DNA from: Pseudobacteriovorax antillogorgiicola
GTDB lineage: Bacteria; Bdellovibrionota_B; Oligoflexia; Oligoflexales; Oligoflexaceae
Assembly: GCF_900177345.1 (NCBI RefSeq)
Contig: NZ_FWZT01000012.1
Coordinates: forward strand, 124,001 to 188,000
Direction: 5' to 3'
Length of the DNA stretch: 64,000 nt
The notes beneath the pieces are model-generated. The model was given only the letters and a program-made list of their open reading frames with translations, did not search any database and was not told the DNA's origin. This document shows, piece after piece, positions 38,925-46,508 of the stretch. The translations under genes were made by a program, and so were the position numbers. How positions within the stretch are numbered: the first letter of the stretch is position 1; every line of letters begins with the position of its first letter.

Positions 38925-39313
38925 TGGTGCCCGGGGCCGGACTTGAACCTTACTGAAGGTATAGGTTATGCCAAGGGTTTGGTCCAGTGGAAAGCTGGGA
39001 CAGAATTCCCAAGTGTCGTTATCTCAAGACTTGATCCATGTTTTCTGCAATAATTTCAGTGTTGTAAATAAAGGATTTAGCCGTAAGGTGTATTTTACAA
39101 AGCACTTAATCGGCTGAAGCTTCAAGTAATAGCTATTGATTCTAGTTGATTAGTGGTTGGTGTCGCTGTAGTTCTACGAATTTCAATGGCGAGAACGGAG
39201 AACTCCCAGAAATCTACGCTGATGTTAGATTTCTAATCGCGTTCTCAACCTAGCCTTCTCAAGAACAACCCGGAATAAATCTGAGGTGGCTTCTTGAAGA
39301 AGCCAGGTTGGGG
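38925..39313. repeat. Long direct repeat, copy A
   Basis: Matches 59095-59481 in the same orientation. The first 282 bp (38925-39206) are identical, after which similarity falls sharply but can be followed to about 39313. On the minus strand it begins with a tRNA 3' end: T-loop TTCAAGT, then CCGGC, CCCGGGC and ACCA; the rest of the tRNA is absent. Inside are inverted repeats: TTTAGCCG/CGGCTGAA, and a longer one joining AACCTAGCCTTCTCAAG with CTTGAAGAAGCCAGGTT. No coding frame. Together with copy B it brackets the RHS block; this looks like an integration scar or structured non-coding element. Confidence 0.9.
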
Positions 39314-39469
39314 AAGTTACTCTACGAAAGCTCTTGTACCACAGCAGGTGGAACCCTTATTCGATATTGGCAGATAAACAGCTAATTCCGCGATGACTGG
39401 TATTGAAAGACTAGTCGAGCTGCAACAACGAAATTTTGAGAGAGCCACCAAATAGGATGCTTAAAAACC

Positions 39470-39775
39470 ATGTCCAATAAACACAATTCCTATCAATATC
39501 CGTCACATTCCGCGCAAAAAATAGGACTAGCAAGTAAGCTAGCTCTGCTTGGTATATTCGTCTCCATGAGCCTCATCTTAGCTTCGTCTGCCTTGGCTAC
39601 GATCACTCCTGTCGATCAAAGGTTTACCGTCAATAGATACGTGAATCTTCAACGTCAAGTGCGGAGTCTCATTACTAGGGGGTCAACTTTCGCGATAACG
39701 GGCATCCCCACAGGCACAAACACTAGTTACGTGGTCAGTCTTACTTATATATTGGCTCTCGACTATGGCGATTGA
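39470..39775 (+). CDS. Small exported protein of unknown function
   Basis: A 101-residue protein with a signal peptide after a polar N-extension (KLALLGIFVSMSLILASSALA). The mature part of about 57 residues is polar with a repeated Val/Thr/Ile character (FAITGIPTGTNTSYVVSLTYILALD). No family recognised. It is the first gene inside the repeat-bracketed block. Possibly truncated at its 3' end. Confidence 0.5.
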   Translation: MSNKHNSYQYPSHSAQKIGLASKLALLGIFVSMSLILASSALATITPVDQRFTVNRYVNLQRQVRSLITRGSTFAITGIPTGTNTSYVVSLTYILALDYGD

Positions 39776-39991
39776 AACCTACAAATATTCTACCAAATAA
39801 ATAGATTAACATTGACAGTAGCTTACAGAGATATGAGCGTCGAGGCTATTTCTCGCTCCTGATGGCTAACGGTCTGCTTGGGACTTGGTCTAGGATCTTA
39901 CACTGGTATGAGTACGCCCAGACTGAACTTTATGAGTTCCAGTCTTGGATCTAAACTCAGTCGAAAAGCATGTCTATAAAAGGGCCTATTT

Positions 39992-40453
39992 ATGATTCTT
40001 AAAAAGCTTAACGTTCACCTTGTGACTTTGAAGAAAGGCCGGCTGACAGAGCTAGATCGATTTCGCTTCGGTCTGCTCTACACCGGGCAACTCCTGCTCG
40101 TGGGATTTATGGTGTTTGACTCCGACCCCTACAGCTATGAGGCAGATCTCAGACTTATAGTGAAACTGGTTCTTCCTAGCCTGGTGCTGCTAAGCTTTGT
40201 TTCTTGTTTTGCGATCAATGGCGCGAATCGGGGAACTGACTTTTTGATCCGTTACGTGGTAGTTGCGAGCATCGCCATCCTTAATTTAGGGATGCTGCTA
40301 TCACCATTGGTTCTACTTATTGGGGGGGTGGGAGATCAGTTTTCAGATTTAAGTTTTTGGTCTTTGGATCGCTATAGCTTTCTTCTGGGTATTCTTGCAG
40401 CCCTGCTATATCTTGTTATGACGATTCGTACCTTTAAATGGCTTAATCAGTAG
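39992..40453 (+). CDS. Four-helix integral membrane protein of unknown function
   Basis: A 153-residue membrane protein with four predicted transmembrane helices: FGLLYTGQLLLVGFMVF, LIVKLVLPSLVLLSFVSCFA, YVVVASIAILNLGMLLSPLVLLI and FLLGILAALLYLVMTI. The N-terminus is basic and faces the cytoplasm by the positive-inside rule. I do not recognise a family. It converges on the RHS gene and is separated from it by a hairpin terminator. Confidence 0.6.
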   Translation: MILKKLNVHLVTLKKGRLTELDRFRFGLLYTGQLLLVGFMVFDSDPYSYEADLRLIVKLVLPSLVLLSFVSCFAINGANRGTDFLIRYVVVASIAILNLGMLLSPLVLLIGGVGDQFSDLSFWSLDRYSFLLGILAALLYLVMTIRTFKWLNQ

Positions 40454-40465
40454 TTAAAGGAAAAG

Positions 40466-40496
40466 GAGCACCAAAGGCGCAATGCCTTTGATGCTC
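40466..40496 (-). terminator. Probable terminator of the RHS operon
   Basis: Stem GAGCACCAAAGGC / GCCTTTGATGCTC (12 of 13 pairs) with loop GCAAT. On the minus strand it is followed by CCTTTTCCTTT. It lies between the convergent membrane-protein gene and the RHS gene. Confidence 0.7.
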
Positions 40497-40565
40497 GTAA
40501 GGAGAAAGGGACCCCAACGTACCCATGTTTTTGAACTAACGAACTAGGTTTTGAAAAGCTCCTGT

Positions 40566-40781
40566 TCAGACCTTGAACGCGAGGCCATCGCCAGACGGAT
40601 CGGTAAAGAAGATTGTCGTGTACTCTCCTACTACTTTTAGCAATTCGAGTATTCTACCAGCTGCTATCTTGTTATGTCCCTTTACTACTCCTGGTCTTTC
40701 TTCTGTGGTACTCACTTCCAAAATCACTGGACCCTTTAATTTGCGTTTTACCAGTGTTGGCGTCCCACATATAGTGAACAA
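40566..40781 (-). other. Open frame continuing the RHS toxin tip in another phase
   Basis: This 71-codon frame overlaps the last 110 bp of the RHS gene in the +1 phase and goes 106 bp beyond its stop. Its distinct part reads GHNKIAAGRILELLKVVGEYTT and FFTDPSGDGLAFKV, which looks like genuine folded protein. The stop of the RHS frame lies in AAAGGGACATAA; skipping one base there would join the two. Either the toxin lost its last ~35 residues through a recent indel, or this is a small overlapping protein. It has no good ribosome-binding site of its own. Confidence 0.4.
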
Positions 40782-43700
40782 CTTTGCTTCCTTCGATAAC
40801 CCGCCAGTTGTATTGAATCCTTATTTTCTTTCCCATTTTGGAACTGTCATCATCTTTAATTATGTTCCCTCCATTTGCAGCTCGTGCCATCGCACCTTTG
40901 CAACCAGTGCAGGGTGCCTGTACCCCATCGAACACTACTAAGTCGTTCTCCTCCAGGCGGTCTTTTACTGAGAGAAGGCCAATTTTTTCAGTATGGACGA
41001 GTGATCGATTAAAGCCACTGGATATTTTCTCAACTCCTTCTTTGTCTTTGTATGTTTTTCCTGGTTTTAAGTAGGGTTCAAGGACAGCCTCGTTAGTCTC
41101 TTTTCCACTTGTAAGACTCAGACTTTTCACTACTTGGTCCCCGCGGATTACGACCATTTCGGCATAGTGTGTAGTATCTTCGGTTTTGGGTAGTATATAA
41201 TCTTCGCCTTCACTGTCGCTTTCCCCTTCGAGCCCAGTAGGATCCACAAAGTTAACAGGATCGAACCCAACATAGCTATAGAGATCACATTCCTTAATTC
41301 GCCCCAAACATCGAGCCGGCTGCATCAAAAAGCTGGGGTCAGGACTCATAAACTGCCCTAAGCCAGGCAAGAAATGACGATGCTGCATCTGATAGGAGGC
41401 TGATTCCCAATCTCCCATGGCTCCTGCATAGCCATCGCGGTGAAAGTCCCAGCTCTCACCCAGCCTGATCACCTGGCCGTAAGGGTCGTAGTCATGATAG
41501 TCAAGAATCTCCCCAGCGGCGCTCACCGTCCCCAAGACACTGCCTAGATGATCATTGATTACATAGCGCAAGTCCTCATCACCAGTTCGGGTGGCAATGG
41601 CAGTAGAACCCAACTTATAGTGATAGGTACTCTCATCGTTCCTCTCATCGTAGCTAACAAGATCATCCCAGTGAAAAACCCGGCCCAAGCTGGTGCCATC
41701 AGTTTTCTTGGTCGTTTCTGAAAAACGCATCTTATTGGGCAGATACTGGTAATGAATCTCCTCGTCATTGCCAATAGTCTTTGAGCGCAGCTGGTTATCT
41801 GGTGACCAAGACAGTAGCTCCTGCATGCCATCAGCGAGTAATATAGCTTTCAGCCGGCCAGCCGGATCAAAGCTATGAACCTGGTCATCGACTGCGATGG
41901 ATGATAGGTAGGTATCGAAGGTACTGGCCTTGGAGTAGTTATAGGAAAGAGCCTTACCAGCAAAGTTGCTCATCCGGCCCTGGCTATCAAAGCCATAGTT
42001 GTACTCTTTGGAAACACCCTCGCTCTGATCTTGGAACAGCTGGTAGGTAGCCTTACTCAATCGACCCAGCTGGTCATAGCTAAAGTCTTTTTGAAAGCTC
42101 TTGTACCAAAGCATGCCACCCTTTATCTCAGTGATGCGATCAAGCGCATTGTAGATGTAGCTATGCTCGCTTCTTACCGCTCCTAGCGTATCGATGCGCG
42201 TTTTTAGGCGCATCAGGTTCTTGTAGTAGTTATAGGATCGCTTCACACTATCTGTGAAAGCCATCTCAAGGAGACGACCCAGACGATCGATCTTGATCTC
42301 TTTGATCAAGTTAGATACAGACGTGACCTGGCCGTCGTGAGGTGAGTATTGGAGAGCTGTGGTCTCTAGATTAGGATAGATGATCTTACTCAGACGGGCG
42401 TACTGATCATACTCGAATCCTAGACTATGCTCGCTGCTATGACGAGGGTTTGCGATGCGCAGGGTTTTTCTAGCGGTCATTCCTAGGGGATGATAGTCAT
42501 AGTCGAGGCACGATCCATCAGCCATGCAGAGGCTAGCGATGCGGCCCTTCGTGTAGGTACTGGTATTTGCGCTGCCTGGCCTTTGATCATAGAACCACTC
42601 AAACTCCTTTGCTTTATTTTGATCAGCATCCTGACGATAGCGAATCGTAGGTCTTGCTAGGGAATCATAGATAGTCTCATAGGAGCCCAGAAGTTGGTTC
42701 TGCGAGTCATAATAGTTTTGAAGGGTCAGATCGCCGCGCTGATTGTAGGTCAGCGTCTGGCGACCAAACTCCGACTGAGCTGAGAGCATGCGGCCGAGTT
42801 CGTCCCAGCTATAGCTTCTTGTTATACCTTGGTGGGTGATAAGCTGCTCCACCCGATCCTGACGATCAAAGAAGACCTTCACAGCTTGTCGAGGCTGACC
42901 ATCTTCGGAACCACCAATTTCAGTACGATAAACACGGCCGAAATGATCATAGAAGGTGTCCCGCCTTTCTCCTAGTTCTAGATGAGCCGAAACTTGGCCG
43001 ATTCTATAGCTATAGGTGGTTTCGTTTTTAGCTGCCATGTCGCTAGAAGAGGGTGTTAGAAGCCTCTCGGCCCGTCCTTGGTAGTCCCAGCTTAAGACCT
43101 TAGCTATGCTAAGGTCTGGCTTCCAAGTCTCGATAGAATCATTGGCGCTAAGAGCTTCTCTGCTGACCTTAAGCCTTGGGAGGCCCCGTTGATCAAAGCT
43201 TTGCCAATCTGTAATGATCCAGTCCTGACTCCCCACAGGAATAAGATTTCCGACGGGTCGTCCCAAACCATCGATATAGCCGATGCTGGGTCGTGTGCTG
43301 CTAGAAGCTTGAATGCTGGCAAAGCCAAAGCTTGTCTTGGTCCCAAACTGGTAGCTACGGGTCTCAACGGGTTCTGATTGACCAGGATTAGTGGTTGAGA
43401 TCTGCCGGCTGAGTCCGTCATACGCGAAGCTAATTCTCTGACCGTTTTCGTCGATGGTCGCTAGCAAGAGATCGCCCAGCTCGGACCATTCCATGGAGCG
43501 GATGAGCTTGGTTTTACCAGCGCTCTTAGTAATCGAGGTGAGGTTAAAGGCACCAGGATCATCATAGGTCATGGTGGTTTTATAACCTAATGGATCAGTC
43601 GATTCGATAAGGTTGCCGTAGGCATCATAAACGAGACTTTCTTGAGCTTCCATGAGTCCACCGCGCAGTCGCTCCGTTCTAAGCAATGACAGCTTGTCAT

Positions 43701-46467
43701 CGACAAAATTATCAGTGCGTGCCAGGACTTGACCCGAGGCACCGATCAGCCTCGTTGATTTTACGAGACCAGGGGACCAGCGTCCCAACTCGGAAGTTGT
43801 AAAGTACTCGTCGACCTTGCTCCGGTAGATCTCACCACTTGGACTTAGTTCTTCCGTAACGACCACGCTGACAAGCCCCTCGTCGCTGACGGTATAAGCC
43901 ATATTTCTAGTGTTTGTACGGGACTCCTCGCCCTCCCTCATGGTTTGGCTTTGGGACTTGAGCACGGTCCTGTGCACATCATCATCTTTGACAAGGTCGA
44001 GCACTTGCCACTGGTAGCTGTCTTCCTCATAGCTATCGACGTTTGATGAAGGGTTTTCCAGGTCAACATAGGAGATTTGGCGGGACTTTAGGTGACCCTT
44101 CATCAAAGAGTCTGATTCATCGGTAAGGAAATCTAAGTCCTCGCGGGTAAATCGTTTGGCACTGGCATCATGAAAAAGTTTTACCTGAACCTTCTGGAAA
44201 CCTAAAAATTCTTTTCTTTTGACGTCATAGCGCGGATTATCATAGTCAAACTCGTTATGGTTAACCTGTTTAAAGGCTAGACCTTGATCATCTGTCATAA
44301 CAGTAGCCCACTCTCGCACGCTCGTCACCACCTGGGTGATCATGGGAAACCAGCTAGCCCCATAGACCTTGGCGATCTTGCCTAGATTTGAACTGCGGTA
44401 GGTGAAAGAACTTTCATGGCCGCTTTCGTTGATGTACCTACTCATCATGTAGGGTGCAGAATTGCTGTCATCACTGTAGTGATCGACCACGTGAATACCG
44501 CTATTATCCTGGCTAAGAAGGACCAGGTCTTGCGACCCGTTGCCGTTCATGTCAGCAATTTCGAGGCGAAATGGATCTTTTATCAGATCCGGGAAGGGGA
44601 AGACTCTTGTTTCTTGAAACTCTTTACCTGTCCCGTAAAAGATTCTTAAGGTCTTGGGGCCGTAGTATACAAGGTCCAGGAATCCGTCACTATTAAGATC
44701 GGCCAAGCGGCTGTTGACATTGAGCTGAACGCGGGCTCTGAAGGGGCGATTGTTGCCGGTTTTAATGCCATAGACCTTGCGACTCAGGCTTACATTTTGC
44801 GCTCCTGAAGTGGGAAATATCAATTGTCCAGACGATAAATAGGCAAGTATCCGCGATCCACTGGAGCTATCAAGGGTATGGTAAATATCCTCCAAGCCGT
44901 CGCCATTGAAGTCGGCCCAGTTCAATTGATCAGGAGATACCGTAATGCGGCTGCCTAAGTTCAGAATCTGGGGGCTGGCAAAAGAAAGCTCGTCGCCATT
45001 CGATGTGTTGCGGTAAACCCAAAGCCTAAGATTCGAACCCGATCGCTGGTAGCGCACGAAGTCCACGGCGCGATCGTTATCATAGTCAACCCAATCTGCA
45101 GCGGTGGCTCCGAGAGCCAACTTTGGAAGCCCAGAGACCTCTTTCTTCTCGCTGCTCCAAAGACCACTCTCGCGGCTGCTAAGCCGGGCACCTTGAGTCC
45201 GGCTCGCGGCATCCCAAGTTACCAGGTCAGGGCTAAAGTCCTTGTTGATGTCCACAAAGCTGTCAATACCATTATCGAGCTGAAGAGAGCCGATGGGTAA
45301 GGTCTCTGCCGCGCTAAAACCCTGATCACGTCCTAGATTGTACCAGACGTTCCACTCCGTACCATTTAGGGCAAAGATATCCACCAGCCCGTCACGGTTG
45401 AAGTCATGCCAGCGAATCCGTGAGAATAATGGCAAACCGGAGGCCTGAACCTGATATTGGTTGAAATCTCCGACTCGGTAGGTGTCGGCCGTGTATTGAT
45501 AACTGTGGTTGGGCGTTATGTCAGTATCTTGACTGCCAAAGTACTCTGTTTTCGTTAGAATCGAACGCCTGGAGGGTCCCTGCTCCTCGTAGCTAAAGAC
45601 CATCTTAGCGATTCGAGTCTTGTTTAAGGTGCTTTCTTCGTCTAGACCGGTGACACCGTAAGAGCTCACAGAGCTGAGGCGTTTGTAGTAGCCCTGAATC
45701 AAACCCGAGCCATAAGAAACCCAGGTGTCATTGCGGTCTTCATAAACAAGGTCAACCACATAAGAGGTGGACTCGTCCTCGCGCCCTTGGCCATTCACCA
45801 TAGCGATGGACTCGAGGTAAGCGACGTTACGATCTTTGAAGTATTTAAACACCACTGCATTATCATAGGGATCTATGATTTTGCTAAGCATCCATGTAGT
45901 GGTCAAAGAATCGCTTTCCTCCCGCGAGTTGCTATCCTCACCGAATATATACCTATTGCCTCCGGTCATCTGAACTTCAAAGTATCGTCTACCGTCCTTA
46001 TTATGCTCGAGGTATAGGTTGCCTGAGTTATCGATTCGCGGCCGGTAAAGCTTTTTATCCGTGTCTAGCACCTGATTATTGGATAGGGGTCTAAGACGTC
46101 CATCCAAATCGCTGACTAGAGTTGAGCCGTTGTTGGGTAGTCCTAGACGGCGATCCAAAGATATACTTGGTATGGGCATGCTCCAGCCATAACCTAGCTC
46201 CGAGTGACCCCCTTGAGAGCTGTAGGAAAAAGAAAGCTCTGGAAAGAGGTTTCGCCAAGTCGGGAGGGGAAAGCTGCGACTGACGCTCAGGGCTCCAAGG
46301 TTTCCTGACGTCTTAGCCTCCCCATTGACACTTAGTAAACTGCCCTCATTATCAGGACTAGATACGGCCGACGATTCGGCGGCGGCCTGAGCTAGGGCGA
46401 GGTCCCCTTGCCCTAGCGTAAATAAGCCCAGACCTAGGGCGACTTTCTTAAGAGTTTTGTATTGCAT
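40672..46467 (-). CDS. SpvB/FG-GAP/RHS toxin carrier with deaminase-like tip
   Basis: A 1931-residue exported protein (signal peptide ending LALAQA). Order of parts: SpvB-like N-terminal domain (SVSRSFPLPTW, LSFSYSSQGGHSELGYGW), six FG-GAP/VCBS repeats (such as ADFNGDGLEDIYH and ADLNSDGFLDLVYYG), a long series of YD/RHS repeats, and the RHS core closing at DPTG (residues 1742-1745). This equals a TcB-TcC fusion: the RHS shell encloses the toxic tip and is cut at the DPxG end. The tip, about 185 residues, has HTE (His1825, Glu1827) and PCTGC (Cys1853, Cys1856), the zinc-site pattern of the deaminase superfamily. Second gene of an operon with the upstream lipoprotein. No immunity gene follows. 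Confidence 0.88.
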   Translation of the reverse strand: MQYKTLKKVALGLGLFTLGQGDLALAQAAAESSAVSSPDNEGSLLSVNGEAKTSGNLGALSVSRSFPLPTWRNLFPELSFSYSSQGGHSELGYGWSMPIPSISLDRRLGLPNNGSTLVSDLDGRLRPLSNNQVLDTDKKLYRPRIDNSGNLYLEHNKDGRRYFEVQMTGGNRYIFGEDSNSREESDSLTTTWMLSKIIDPYDNAVVFKYFKDRNVAYLESIAMVNGQGREDESTSYVVDLVYEDRNDTWVSYGSGLIQGYYKRLSSVSSYGVTGLDEESTLNKTRIAKMVFSYEEQGPSRRSILTKTEYFGSQDTDITPNHSYQYTADTYRVGDFNQYQVQASGLPLFSRIRWHDFNRDGLVDIFALNGTEWNVWYNLGRDQGFSAAETLPIGSLQLDNGIDSFVDINKDFSPDLVTWDAASRTQGARLSSRESGLWSSEKKEVSGLPKLALGATAADWVDYDNDRAVDFVRYQRSGSNLRLWVYRNTSNGDELSFASPQILNLGSRITVSPDQLNWADFNGDGLEDIYHTLDSSSGSRILAYLSSGQLIFPTSGAQNVSLSRKVYGIKTGNNRPFRARVQLNVNSRLADLNSDGFLDLVYYGPKTLRIFYGTGKEFQETRVFPFPDLIKDPFRLEIADMNGNGSQDLVLLSQDNSGIHVVDHYSDDSNSAPYMMSRYINESGHESSFTYRSSNLGKIAKVYGASWFPMITQVVTSVREWATVMTDDQGLAFKQVNHNEFDYDNPRYDVKRKEFLGFQKVQVKLFHDASAKRFTREDLDFLTDESDSLMKGHLKSRQISYVDLENPSSNVDSYEEDSYQWQVLDLVKDDDVHRTVLKSQSQTMREGEESRTNTRNMAYTVSDEGLVSVVVTEELSPSGEIYRSKVDEYFTTSELGRWSPGLVKSTRLIGASGQVLARTDNFVDDKLSLLRTERLRGGLMEAQESLVYDAYGNLIESTDPLGYKTTMTYDDPGAFNLTSITKSAGKTKLIRSMEWSELGDLLLATIDENGQRISFAYDGLSRQISTTNPGQSEPVETRSYQFGTKTSFGFASIQASSSTRPSIGYIDGLGRPVGNLIPVGSQDWIITDWQSFDQRGLPRLKVSREALSANDSIETWKPDLSIAKVLSWDYQGRAERLLTPSSSDMAAKNETTYSYRIGQVSAHLELGERRDTFYDHFGRVYRTEIGGSEDGQPRQAVKVFFDRQDRVEQLITHQGITRSYSWDELGRMLSAQSEFGRQTLTYNQRGDLTLQNYYDSQNQLLGSYETIYDSLARPTIRYRQDADQNKAKEFEWFYDQRPGSANTSTYTKGRIASLCMADGSCLDYDYHPLGMTARKTLRIANPRHSSEHSLGFEYDQYARLSKIIYPNLETTALQYSPHDGQVTSVSNLIKEIKIDRLGRLLEMAFTDSVKRSYNYYKNLMRLKTRIDTLGAVRSEHSYIYNALDRITEIKGGMLWYKSFQKDFSYDQLGRLSKATYQLFQDQSEGVSKEYNYGFDSQGRMSNFAGKALSYNYSKASTFDTYLSSIAVDDQVHSFDPAGRLKAILLADGMQELLSWSPDNQLRSKTIGNDEEIHYQYLPNKMRFSETTKKTDGTSLGRVFHWDDLVSYDERNDESTYHYKLGSTAIATRTGDEDLRYVINDHLGSVLGTVSAAGEILDYHDYDPYGQVIRLGESWDFHRDGYAGAMGDWESASYQMQHRHFLPGLGQFMSPDPSFLMQPARCLGRIKECDLYSYVGFDPVNFVDPTGLEGESDSEGEDYILPKTEDTTHYAEMVVIRGDQVVKSLSLTSGKETNEAVLEPYLKPGKTYKDKEGVEKISSGFNRSLVHTEKIGLLSVKDRLEENDLVVFDGVQAPCTGCKGAMARAANGGNIIKDDDSSKMGKKIRIQYNWRVIEGSKVVHYMWDANTGKTQIKGSSDFGSEYHRRKTRSSKGT

Positions 46468-46484
46468 TTTAGGATCCCTTTTTG

Positions 46485-46502
46485 AAGCCCCCGAAGGGGC
46501 TT
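46485..46502 (-). promoter_or_regulatory. Intercistronic hairpin ahead of the RHS gene
   Basis: Stem AAGCCCC/GGGGCTT with a four-base loop, between the lipoprotein stop (46509) and the RHS ribosome-binding site (AAGGGA). It is not followed by T residues on the minus strand, so it is more likely an mRNA-stability or translation-tuning element than a terminator. Confidence 0.55.
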
Positions 46503-46508
46503 TGATAG

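Noticed and set aside
38925-39010. A complete tRNA gene at the start of each long repeat
   Set aside because: Only the T-loop, the 3' side of the T-stem, the acceptor 3' strand and CCA can be read; the 5' acceptor strand, D-arm and anticodon arm are missing.
40672-40700. Programmed -1 frameshift extending the RHS toxin
   Set aside because: The extension lies in the +1 phase and the -1 phase hits a stop at once; no canonical slippery heptamer is present.
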